NCBI RefSeq assembly: GCF_964019925.1
Contig: NZ_OZ026470.1
Location: 248,001-312,000, forward strand
Direction: 5' to 3'
Source: Spiroplasma endosymbiont of Cantharis nigra
GTDB lineage: Bacteria; Bacillota_I; Bacilli_A; Mycoplasmatales; Mycoplasmataceae
DNA: 64,000 nt
A model generated the notes under the pieces. That model was not told the DNA's origin. It saw only the letters and a list, made by a program, of their open reading frames with translations, and did no database searches. Shown here piece by piece: positions 54,940-64,000 of the stretch. The position numbers were made by a program, and so were the translations under genes. Within the stretch, counting starts at the first letter, position 1; every line of letters starts with the position of its first letter.

Positions 54940-55350
54940 ATGTCAAAATTTTGAATTAGTTTTTATACAAAAGTATTTTTCTGTTTTATTGTTATATCAA
55001 TTAAAAGTGTCATTATTATATCAACTGCTATAAATGGGGCAGTTAATGATAATATGCATTGAAGTGTAAAGTTCATCACTTCGCTGTTGTTAATGTTATT
55101 GTGAAGCTTGTGAGTCATTATTGATATTCTAGCTTGTATTTATTCAATTAAAGCAGAAAAGGCAAAAACTGCATTGAGTTGAAATATTGTGGGAATAGTT
55201 TTTAGCTCTATTAATTTTATTACAGCTATATCAGTATATTGTAATGATTATACTTATGATTACTTAATCTTAATGATTTGTTCATTGGGATTAATATTGA
55301 TGTATGGTTTAACAATTTATTTTGAAAAAAATAAAAAGCAGATTTGATAA
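54940..55350 (+). CDS. Small four-helix membrane protein
   Basis: 136 residues with several TGA Trp codons, so the frame is invisible under the standard code. Start after GGAGGAAC. Four hydrophobic segments (about 10-30, 45-65, 78-98, 108-125) with short loops and a Lys-rich end, KNKKQIW. No recognised family. A convergent terminator overlaps its stop codon. Confidence 0.7.
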
Positions 55351-55360
55351 TCTGCTTTTT
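55333..55360. terminator. Bidirectional terminator overlapping a stop codon
   Basis: AAAAAGCAGATT-TGAT-AATCTGCTTTTT: a 12-bp perfect stem that includes the end of the small membrane gene and serves the minus-strand aldolase from the other side. Confidence 0.8.
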
Positions 55361-55389
55361 ATAATTACAAAGTATAGTCTTTAAATAAT

Positions 55390-56235
55390 TTAAGCTTTAT
55401 TGTTTGAACCAAAAGCTCTAATTTTAATAATGGCTTGTTTTTTTACATTTTCAATTGCAAATCTACCATATTTTCTGGCATCAAAGTCATTTGGGTTTTC
55501 TGTAAAATATTGCTTTAATCCATCAGCACAAGCTATTTTTAAATCAGTGCCAATATTAATTTTTGTAATTCCTAATTTTATAGCTTTTTGTAAATCTTTT
55601 AATGGAACTTGACTAGACCCATGTAAAACTAGGGGAGTTTTAATTTTGCTAGCAATTTCTTTTAGTAAGTCAAATTGTAATTTAATTTCGCCTTTAAATA
55701 AACCATGACTTGTACCAATTGCAATAGCTAAAGCATCAACTTTTGTCAAATTGTTAAATTCAATTGCTTGATTAATATCACTATAACCATTTGACTTTGA
55801 ATTTCTATCATCTTCTTTACCACCAACATGACCAATTTCTGACTCTACTTCAACACCTTTAGTTCTTGCATAATTAACAACATCTAAAGTCTCTTTGACA
55901 TTTTCATCAAAGGGTTTTAAAGAAGAATCTAGCATTACACTAGAGAAACCAGCATCAATTGCTTTTTTTATTAAAGTAATATCAAAGCCATGATCTCAGT
56001 GTAAAACAATAGGTACTTTGGCTTTATTGCATGCTGTTAAAGCAAGGGCAAAGACATAATCAAGACCCATATATTTAGCAGCACTTTCAGTTACCATTAA
56101 AATTACTGGAGAGTTTTCTTCTTCAGCAGCTTCAATAATAGCTTTCATCATTTCAAGGTTATCAAAATTAAAAGCAGGTAAGGCATAACCTAATTTTTGC
56201 GCTTTTAACAGTTCTGTTTTTAAACTAGTTTTCAT
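55390..56235 (-). CDS. fba: Class II fructose/tagatose-bisphosphate aldolase
   Basis: 281 residues with TGA Trp in the zinc-binding HWDHG motif. The other landmarks are ESEIGHVGGKED, IAIGTSHGLF and LHGSSQVPLKDL, the metal- and phosphate-binding segments of class II aldolases. It splits fructose (or tagatose) 1,6-bisphosphate into dihydroxyacetone phosphate and glyceraldehyde 3-phosphate. It has the normal family length. It lies back to back with a DeoR-type regulator and near a PTS gene, so it may serve the sugar brought in by that transporter. A tagatose/GatY-like role cannot be excluded from sequence alone. Confidence 0.85.
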
Positions 56236-56275
56236 ATAACATCCTCATTCTTTCCTTTCACTAATATCTTACTAC

Positions 56276-56331
56276 CTTTTAAACTTTTTTAAACTTTTTT
56301 AAACTTTTTTAAACTTTTTTAACAATATAAT
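56276..56331. repeat. 10-bp tandem repeat array in the aldolase/regulator promoter region
   Basis: AAACTTTTTT occurs four times exactly at 56281-56320, with partial units on both sides, then TATAAT at 56326-56331. The repeats occupy the -35 region of the regulator gene. A 10-bp period equals one helical turn, so gain or loss of units would shift elements without changing face. They may be tandem operators of the DeoR protein. Confidence 0.75.
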
Positions 56332-56357
56332 GTACTATAAAAGTGGGAGGAATATTT

Positions 56358-57071
56358 TTGCTTAAAGATGAAAGAAGAAAATTAATTGTTGAATTAATTG
56401 ATAAACAAGGTTTTATGAAAAACATTACTTTATCTGAAATGACAGATTCAACAATACAAACAATTATTATGGATATAAAAGACTTAGACCAAGAGGGTCG
56501 TTTAATAAAAGTTTATGGAGGGGGTAAATCAATAAATAGTAATCAAAAAATAATTTCAAGAGAATCTTTTGATGAAGAAAAAGCTAGTTTAAATATAAAT
56601 GCCAAAAATAAAATTGGTGAAATAGGTGCTAGTTTAATTGAAGATGGTGATCTAATATTTATTGATACAGGAACAACCACCAAACAAATGATTAAGTTTT
56701 TAATAGGCAAACAAATAGAGGTTGTTACAAATGGTTACTCAATTGCTTTAGAACTTTTAGAAAACGATATTTCTGTTTGTTTAGTTGGGGGAACAATTAT
56801 AGCTTCAACTCATGCAACAGCAGGTGAATTAGCTTTAAAATTTTTAGATAACTTTTACTTTGATAAAGCTTTTGTTGGTATGAATAGTTTATATGGAAGA
56901 GATTTTTATACAACCAATATTGAAGAAGCTATGATAAAAGAAAAAGTTTTTAAAAACTCTGCAAAAGCCTATGTCTTAATGGATTCAACTAAATTTGAAT
57001 CACGCAATAGAATTAAAGTTGAGGTCTCAAAAGAGACAGTGCTAATCAGTGAAAATTTTCCTTCTAAATAA
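56358..57071 (+). CDS. DeoR-family transcriptional regulator
   Basis: 237 residues from TTG with GGGAGG at the right distance; an upstream GTG at 56343 overlaps that site and is less likely. N-terminal helix-turn-helix (LLKDERRKLIVELIDKQGF, then TIQTIIMDIKDL), then a sugar-phosphate-sensing domain with FIDTGTTTKQMI, VVTNGYSIALEL and VGGTI, typical of DeoR proteins. It probably controls the aldolase and the PTS gene that flank it, responding to a phosphosugar. Confidence 0.85.
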   Translation: MLKDERRKLIVELIDKQGFMKNITLSEMTDSTIQTIIMDIKDLDQEGRLIKVYGGGKSINSNQKIISRESFDEEKASLNINAKNKIGEIGASLIEDGDLIFIDTGTTTKQMIKFLIGKQIEVVTNGYSIALELLENDISVCLVGGTIIASTHATAGELALKFLDNFYFDKAFVGMNSLYGRDFYTTNIEEAMIKEKVFKNSAKAYVLMDSTKFESRNRIKVEVSKETVLISENFPSK

Positions 57072-57133
57072 AGAAAGGAATAATATTTTTTCATAGTTTA
57101 AAAATTGACATTAGTCTATGAAAAAATTTTAAA

Positions 57134-59808
57134 ATGATGAGTAAAGAAGAAAAAAATAAAATTTTAATAGAAAGTATTTTTAACAATGTTGGTGGAGTTG
57201 AAAATATTAAAGATGTTTATCATTGTGCTACAAGAATGAGACTTACTTTGTTTAATTCAAAAATAACAGATTTAAAAGAAATTAAAAAGCTAGAAAAGAT
57301 TAAGGGAGCACTTTGATCAAATGGAGAATTACAATTAATTATTGGTCAAGAAGTTTCTAAAATTACAAAACTTCTTAAGGAAAAATTAATTTTATTTAAA
57401 ACCAATAATATTGAATTCAAAGTTGAAAAGAAAGAGAATTTAACTAACTTTTCTTTAGGGAGAAAAGTTATCAAAGTCATCTCTGCTATTTTTGGACCAT
57501 TGATTCCTTTTTTGGTAGGTGTTGGACTAATTATTGCTTTTCAACAATTACTATTAGGAACAGGATTAGGAAATAATCCAATTTAGAGAATAGTATTCTA
57601 GGTCAAGATTACAATGTATTTGATGTTATATTAGACTTTATTGCTAACTCTGGTTTTAAAATGATGGGAGTTATTGCAATTTGATCAATAGTAAGATACT
57701 TAAATGGTAAAACACCAATTGCAATTGTTTTGGGGTTAACAATGATTACACGAATTATTCCTCAAGAGGGAATTGAGTTATTTAAAATTGGACAGTGAGA
57801 TATTTTTATAAAACCATTTTATTCAATAATATTAGTATTTATTGTTATGGGAATTATCATAGCTAAAAAAAGGTAACCTAAGTTTACCAGTAGTTTTACT
57901 ACTGGTTTTTTTAATGAAAGGAAAAAATGAGAAAAATAAAATACAGTAAAGAATTGAAAATAGAGGTTACAAAAAAGTTTAATCAAGGTCATACACCAAA
58001 AAAATTAGTAGAAGAATACAATTTAATTTCTGGAGTACAATTAGTTTATTTATGAAATAGAAAATACTCAAATTTAAACTATAATGATACTAACTTTTGT
58101 AAGGAGTTTAATATAGTGGCAAATAAATTGAAAAAAAGATTTTAAAGATAAAAGTATAAAAGAATATGAAAAAGAAATATCTAAATTAAAGAAACAATTA
58201 AAGGAGTCAAATGAATTAGTACTACTTTCAAATGCAAGATATGAAATTCTGGAAAAGTCCATTCCTTCTTGCACAACGGAAATGATCATCAACATGATGA
58301 AAATGAGCAAGAAGGACTTAATTCAGATAACAAAGACAAAAAATTATAAGCATTATTCTTTTTGCATAATATACAAATTTGAAGCGTTATATGGAATGGG
58401 AACTAATAAATTAATTAATTTCTTTTATGTATCTAAACAAGGTTATTCAAAATTTTAAAGAGGATTTGTTCTAATGTCACCAATAAAAATTTTCAAAGAA
58501 AATTATCATTGACTAATTTTCCAATTTTTTAAAGAAAAGTTTTAAAAAATGCTAATTTTTATATTGAAAAATACTTCAAAACCTTTAAAGGCTTTGTTTC
58601 AGGTGCTAATATAATTAATAAGTGAATTTTTGAAACTTATAATCTAAATATTTCAATTAGAGAAATAAGAAAAACTTAAAGAGAAAATATATTTAAAATG
58701 CCTACTTTTCAAAGAAATAAGATAAATAACTTAGGTATCAATAAAAGTAATAATTACATTAGAAAAGATTTAGTTATGAATAATTTTAAAAAGGAGAATG
58801 TTATTGGAATTGATGGAAGCCATATAAAAATAAGAATCAAAGGAGTATTAGAAAATCATGTTGTCATTTTTGGATACAATTGATCTAATAGCAATATAGT
58901 TTCTTATTCCTTCGATAGAACAGAAAATAGTAATAATGCTTTTAAAGTTTTTAATAGAATTAGAAATTATGTTAAGAACTTGTTAATATGTAAATTTTTA
59001 ATACAAACAGATAGAGGCACAGCATTTGCCAATAAAATGATATTTAGTTTTATTAATAAGAACAGTAATTTTTTAACTCATTCTATGTCTGAAGCGGGTT
59101 TTAAGCATAATACTCCAACCGAATCACTTAATGGATGAGTGAAAATAAATTTTATAAACAATATAGTAATGAATTTACTTCAATGAAGGATTTTCATAAT
59201 AAGTTCGCAAATTTTGTAGAAATGTGAAATTTAAATCATGATTTTAAATATAATATAAATAGAAAAGAACAGTTTGCAAATATTGCAAACTGGTAAACTT
59301 AGGCTATCGCATTCTGCTTATTTTCAAAAGTTCATTGAAAAGTATTTCAATCCTGTAGCAAATTTTATACATAATCCATTTTTAATATTATTGTTAGGTG
59401 GATTATTAGCATTTTTTATTATGGGACCAATAATGGGAATTTTAGAAAATTTACTATTAAATATTTTTAATTGATTTATGAATTGACCAATTGTTTTTAG
59501 GGGCGTTAATAGTTTGTTTAACTTGACAACCTTTGGTTGTCCTTGGAGTTCATAATATTTTATTTTTTACAGTAATTGCAGATCTTCCAAAAGGGAAATT
59601 CATCTTTATTTTTTGCACCAGCATTTGCACCAGCATTTGCAGCAACATGAGCACAAATGGGAGTAACAATTGCTGTTGGATTAAAATCTAAAATACTATA
59701 TATTAAAGACAAAAGCTGTTTGTTAAAATTAGAGCAAATTAAGGAAGTTGATTTAACTATAATATTATTAAGTAAAAATAAAAAGTTAACTCATGCTAGC
59801 TTAATATA
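57134..59808 (+). pseudogene. PTS EIIBC sugar permease, broken by a frameshift and an insertion sequence
   Basis: The start encodes an EIIB domain with the phosphorylated Cys in HCATRMRLTL, then the first EIIC helices (GPLIPFLVGVGLIIAF). A one-base loss near 57586 puts a TAG after GLGNNPI; the right frame resumes with SILGQDYNVFDVILDFI. At 57877 an IS cuts the EIIC region, which resumes at 59304 (LSHSAYFQKFIEKYFNPVAN) and ends, with more frameshifts, near 59808. The Cys/EIIC type is that of beta-glucoside/sucrose permeases. Uptake by this route should be lost, although the regulator is intact. Confidence 0.8.
57877..59303 (+). mobile_element. IS3-like insertion sequence inside the PTS gene, decayed
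   Basis: Ends are CCTAAGTTTACCAG at 57877 and its exact complement at 59290-59303. Just inside the left end is a hairpin ACCAGTAG-TTTTA-CTACTGGT followed by T, which would stop transcription into the element. OrfA starts at 57927 (MRKIKYSKELKIEVTKKFNQ) and breaks early. The transposase core shows IGIDGSHIKI (Asp), LIQTDRGTAFANK (Asp) and TESLNGWVK (Glu) but in several frames. Probably immobile now. Confidence 0.8.
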
Positions 59809-59889
59809 AAATAATTTAAGTATATTTTTTATTGTACTTACATTTTTGGATTCACTCTCTTTTTTATACAACCCATAAATGTTAAAAGT

Positions 59890-59918
59890 TTGAAAATTAA
59901 CTAATTTTAAAGTATAAT
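59890..59918 (+). promoter_or_regulatory. Promoter of the orphan lipoprotein
   Basis: TTGAAA at 59890-59895, a 17-base spacer and TATAAT at 59913-59918, an ideal layout with no poly-T spacer. Start codon 49 bases downstream after AAAGGGGAA. Confidence 0.65.
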
Positions 59919-59966
59919 AAGTGTAGTTTTGAATTGTCAAAACAAAGGTACAAAAGGGGAAAAAAC

Positions 59967-61802
59967 ATGAAAAAATTATTAAGTTTATTAGGAGCAGTTA
60001 GTTTAATTGCAACTTCAAGTGCAAGTGTAGTTGCTTGTGGTGATCCAACTGAACCAACTCTACCAATAATAGAATATGAAAAATTAGTTCAAGAACTTGA
60101 ACAAGATGTTAATAAAATTTTTGTAGATCATTTACAAAATAATGTTTATGATAAAATGATTGGTTTAATTGCTAATGACAATCACAACAAGTTTTTAAAT
60201 AGAACTACTATTAAAACATTTAAAGGTAAATCTGCAAGTGAAATTGGAGAAAAGAATCTAGCTAATTTAGTTGATGATATCAATAGAATATTAGATGTTA
60301 CTAAATTAGAATCTGAATTAAATAAATTAAAATTTGTTAATCAGTATAGTATTCTTTTAAATGATGTAAATACCTTATACAAGGGAATTATTTTTGATTG
60401 AAGTACTTTAAATATTAATACAAATGAAAATGAGGATTTGTATTTAGCTAATGTTTTATTAAATTATAAAATACAAGTTCAATACAAAGGCAAAAAAGAA
60501 GTTGAAGTTATAACAATTAGTGATTCATTTAAGTATACATTAACAAACAATGCAACTTTAAAGGAATCATCTGATAACTTTTTAAAAAATATTACAAAGG
60601 ATTATTTTTCATCACAAGATTCTGATGCTAAAAAATACTCAAATTTACTTTGAAATGATATTAAAGGTTCAAAAAGTAAATTAGATGGATATGGTAATAT
60701 TAATAAAGAATTGGACAATTACTGAAATAATACTGCGCAAATAAATGGATTTAAAGATTCTTTTACTAATTTTATTAAAACTAATTATTTTAGTGAATTG
60801 CCTACATTACCTCTAGGTTTTGAAACTGATAATTTTTATAAAGGTGAAGTTTTAAATAAGACATCTCTATTTTATTCTATTAATACACCAAAATCATTTG
60901 ATAATAATGAATCAATTAAATTTGATTATAAAACAGAAAATGGTCAATTAATGTTAGAAAGTATTTTTAGAAAAAATCCTGACGTTAATCCAACAAGTTC
61001 TATATTAAGAAATAATTATTTCGTAGAAGACAATCTTAAAGTTTGAACAAAAGATTATAAATTATTAAAAGAGGAGTTTATTAAAAATTTAAATATAGAC
61101 TCAAAGTTGCTTGAAGAAACTGAACAATATAAAAGTTCATTTTCAATGAGAATTGTTAATTTAACTGGACTTTCAATTAAATTTCCTGACCAAGATTATG
61201 TTCATTATTTACCTGACTTTAAAATAGCTACTAATTACATAATTGATTTAAATCAGTCTTCAGAAGAAATGTTGGATGATATGGCTGAATTTTCTGTAAA
61301 TTCAATTAAGGCATTTCATAAAGTTTATGGTGTAGATTATAATTATAAATATGCGGAAAAAAATAATACCAAAGAAGACATTTTAATGGCAATTAAGAAA
61401 TCTGATTTTACTAATGCAATTAATTTTCCACTATCTAGTATGGGTGGATTAGAATATGTGAACCCAACTCTTTCATTGGAAAATGCAATTACACTTTCTT
61501 ATAAAGAAGAAATGTTAGAATTAGCAAACTTGCCAATAAATTCATTATACATTTTTGATTCTAGAAAATCTTCTGATTCTTCAAATTATGCAACAAGAGG
61601 TAGCAGAAGTCAATATTTTAGAAATTATGATAGTCAAAGGGGAATCTTTTTAAGCGTCTGGCTTCAAGGTGCTAATCATATGAATGAAAAACTATTTTAT
61701 TGAAATTTAGGTTACTTAAATTTCCACTTTGATTTAGATCAAATAATTGATGGTATAAAAAAATCTCCAACAAGAGAAAAGGACTTTATTGTATTTTCAT
61801 AA
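59967..61802 (+). CDS. Large surface lipoprotein, orphan member of the array family
   Basis: 611 residues with TGA Trp. MKKLLSLLGAVSL and lipobox SVVACG. It aligns with the lipoproteins at 1737 and 6400 along its whole length: HLQNNVYDKMIGL early, LLNYKIQVQYKGKKEV in the middle and a FDLDQI near the end. It is clearly more diverged than those two are from each other. No membrane protein or ATPase follows it, so it either acts with the transporter 45 kb away or works alone. The promoter is conventional, unlike the poly-T promoters of its relatives. Confidence 0.83.
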
Positions 61803-61826
61803 AAAAATGGGATAATCTATGTTCAT

Positions 61827-61853
61827 CAGTCTGCAATATTTGCAGACTGTTTT
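61827..61853 (+). terminator. Rho-independent terminator
   Basis: CAGTCTGCAA-TAT-TTGCAGACTG followed by four T, 24 bases after the lipoprotein stop. Confidence 0.85.
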
Positions 61854-61989
61854 CTATTTAATTTATAGCTAAGAACGTTATTCAAATTTTAAAGTTTTAA
61901 GAATCTTGAAGTTAGGTAATTTTCAACTTTCAATATAACTCTTTTTGGAACACATTTCTAAAGTAATTTATATATTTATATAAAATACC

Positions 61990-62335
61990 TCCTAGCTGCG
62001 AATAGAAAAAGTAAAGTTTAATAGTACAGGTGTTTGCAATGTTTTATCACAAGTTAAAAAAAATGTCAGTGCTAATTTAGTAGAGCATTCAATCATTCAA
62101 TCAGATATAGGTGTTGCAAATACTTCTCTTATTGTTAAGAGATTATTTGATAAATAAAATAATCTTACACTGTCAATGCCCGATGTTGAATTTAAATACA
62201 ATTATCCTACTGAATCTTTAAATGGATGATACAAAGATATTTTCTTCAAAGATTATGGAAATAGTTTTCCTTCATTTGAGAATTTTATAACTAAGTTCAG
62301 AGAATTTATTTTATAAAAATAATCCTCAAGATTAT
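61990..62335 (+). pseudogene. Transposase remnant
   Basis: Broken pieces of an IS3-type transposase in shifting frames: NLVEHSIIQSD-like start, SMPDVEFKYNYPTESLNGW (with the Glu of the DDE set) and FFKDYGNSFPSFENFITKF. It matches the minus-strand remnant at 34440-34960. Confidence 0.65.
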
Positions 62336-62353
62336 ATTTATAATAAAAAAAAA

Positions 62354-62399
62354 AAAAAAAGAACTTGCACCTGATTTAAAATCAAGTGCAAGTTCTTTT
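62354..62399. terminator. Hairpin at an IS remnant end
   Basis: AAAGAACTTGCAC pairs with GTGCAAGTTCTTT, extended by the inner GATTT/AAATC. Flanking A and T runs make it terminator-like in both directions. A decayed relative with ACTTGCACTTGATTTT is at about 34465. Confidence 0.65.
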
Positions 62400-62405
62400 A
62401 AGTTG

Positions 62406-63849
62406 GGTATTGGGGGGCTAAGTACATAGGTCTCCCAATTTTTTCGTTTTATAATTCCGAACAAGATTATAATTGTATTAGCAAGAAAGGTTGTATCTAA
62501 ATGAAATATTCAAATGAGTTAAAAATTCAAGCTGTTAATGATTATATTAATGGAATTAAATTAAAAGATATTGCAATTAAATATAATATAAAAGCTAATT
62601 CAAGTATTTTAGATTGATATCAAAAATATCACGAGTCATCTGATATTAAAGTATTTGAGAGGAAAAAACGTAGTAAAACCAATGAAGTTAGACTTAAAAA
62701 TAAAGTTAGCAAATATAGTGAAGAGAATAAAGAATTGAAAAAGAGGCTTTTGAATTAGAATCACAAATTAAACGAAGTGCTGATTTAATAGAACTTAAGA
62801 AGGAAAAGAAGAAAAGAGAACAAGCAGAGAAGGAAGTTAAGTTATTAAAAAAGTCCATAGCATCATTTCTAATAGGTTATCAAAAGGTTAATAAAAGGGC
62901 ATATACAAAAAAAGATATAACTCAGATATATCAAACAGTATATGAATTATCATTAATGGGAAATGATGCAAAACAAACTATTCTAATTGATGGTGTTGGT
63001 TATCGTAGTTATACTAATTGAATTAAAAGAGGAAAACCCGAATATAAAAGACAATATCATATTCATGCAAAAGAAGCTGTAGAAAGTATTTATTCAAGGA
63101 AGGACGGTATATTTGGTGCTGAAAAAATGGACTCTATTAAAGATATTAAAAGACTTCAATATAAATCTTTCTAGAGAGACAATTATTGAACTTAGAAGAG
63201 AAATTTTATTAAAATTAAAAAAAGAAATAGCATCTTCTAAATCAAAAACAAGAATGGGAATAAGTACTCATAAGAAATATACCTCATTAGATCTTATAAA
63301 AGGAGATTATAGCTCTAATAAATATTTAGAAAAGATTGGAATCGATGGTACATGATTTAAAAATATTTAAATGCAGCAGTTAAAACAAAACGCTTATTTT
63401 TACCTGCATATGACTTTTACTCTAATGAAATTAGTTCATATTCAGTTGGCAACTCTGAAAATATACTAGTAACTCTTGAAATGCTAGAAGGTTTAGTAAG
63501 AAAAATGGACTTAGTTAGAATAAATAAAATTATTTATGCATAGTGATTTAGGTTCTGCATTTACAAGTAAAGAAACAGAAAAATTTTGTAAGCAACATAA
63601 TATAATTAGATCAAATTCAGTATCAGGATTTAAAGGTAATCAATTTGTAGAACAAACAAATAGATGAGTCAAAAAGTATTTTTATTTAATATTTGGTAAT
63701 AAATTTAATAATGATTAACATTTTAGAAGTTGTATATATAAATTTGTTAAAATTTTTAATAGTACAAATATAATCTTAAAAAATGGATGTACACCAAACG
63801 AAATGATCCAAAATTTTAGGAAATAATGTTACTTAGCCTCCCCAATACC
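62406..63849 (+). mobile_element. IS3-like insertion sequence with recognisable ends, decayed
   Basis: The left end GGTATTGGGGGGCTAAGTAC pairs with the right end, whose complement reads GGTATTGGGGAGGCTAAGTA, giving an element of 1,444 bases. OrfA runs 62501-62758 (85 residues, MKYSNELKIQAVNDYINGIK then a coiled coil). OrfB is cut by several frameshifts: one just after OrfA, one near 63128 and others near 63370 and 63540. HSDLGSAFTSKE and NQFVEQTNRWVKKYF are still readable. The same element left remnants at 18262-19018. Confidence 0.8.
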
Positions 63850-64000
63850 TTGTTAAATTTTCTTGGTTTATTGCCTTTAAATTTTTACATTTTTTTTTTT
63901 TTTTTGCTTTCCTGCTTTTTAGAGTATTAATTAAAATATTTTCCTCTATTAATATGTGTCTGATTGCAGAGTAACTTATTATACTATTTTATTTTAATTC
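63850..64000. other. Gene-free window end
   Basis: AT-rich sequence with a 16-T run (63891-63906) followed by GC, reminiscent of the lipoprotein promoter tracts but without a clear TTGC ahead of it. No gene is visible before the window ends. Confidence 0.5.

Noticed and set aside
63113-63355. Plus-strand 80-codon frame as an independent gene
   Set aside because: It is one frame of a frameshifted IS transposase.

Overview
The window is very AT-rich, and every long protein reads through in-frame TGA codons. Treating TGA as tryptophan (genetic code 4) joins the fragments into complete genes that end in TAA or TAG. Prolipoproteins starting MKKLLSLLG with a VVAC-type lipobox, together with lipoproteins whose repeats resemble the C-terminal half of spiralin, point to the Spiroplasma/Mesoplasma/Entomoplasma group, most likely a Spiroplasma. 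Everything here is read from sequence; no database search was possible. No tRNA, rRNA or CRISPR array was recognised.

Layout. (1) 1-14,000: lipoprotein remnants, then a tandem array of three units, each a large lipoprotein, a multi-pass membrane protein and an ABC ATPase. In the third unit the lipoprotein has collapsed to 65 codons. (2) 14,000-21,400: a SemiSWEET sugar transporter with a coiled-coil tail and three spiralin-like lipoproteins, two carrying 4 and 7 copies of an 87-residue repeat, separated by a scrambled patch of insertion-sequence debris. (3) 21,400-30,200: a MutH/Sau3AI-like restriction endonuclease on the minus strand, a divergent ATPase plus small partner, an AlaX-type editing protein, a secreted protein/lipoprotein pair and a membrane-anchored GIY-YIG protein. 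(4) 30,400-54,000: a dense, almost all plus-strand set of nucleic-acid-processing genes that looks like a defence island. It holds a DUF2130 protein; an HNH/small middle protein/DUF2326-like ATPase trio resembling ABC-three-component systems; an operon of a UPF1-like helicase, two unrecognised proteins (one split by TAA) and a Clp-like AAA+ protein; a decayed IS3-type element; an HNH protein, a fused m5C plus DPPY-class methyltransferase and a PLD-nuclease/SF2-helicase; and an SSB-like OB-fold protein, an unknown protein and a Z1-domain motor. (5) 54,000-64,000: a half-HsdS-like membrane protein with a SHOCT tail, a small membrane protein, a class II aldolase, a DeoR-type regulator, a PTS EIIBC gene broken by a frameshift and an insertion sequence, a fourth orphan lipoprotein of the array family, and more IS debris.

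How it fits together. Both flanks are variable surface-protein territory. Several lipoprotein genes have 16-17 T in the spacer between a TTGCTT -35 and the -10 box, a layout known from phase-variable mycoplasma lipoprotein promoters. The middle is a cluster of putative anti-phage modules. The two least familiar are the helicase/Clp-like operon (35,050-43,561) and the methyltransferase/PLD-helicase/Z1 cluster (44,961-53,990). The second echoes CglI/NgoAVII-type restriction systems (m5C methyltransferase, PLD nuclease, DEAD-Z1 motor) but carries extra parts. IS remnants sit at most module borders, consistent with piecemeal acquisition.
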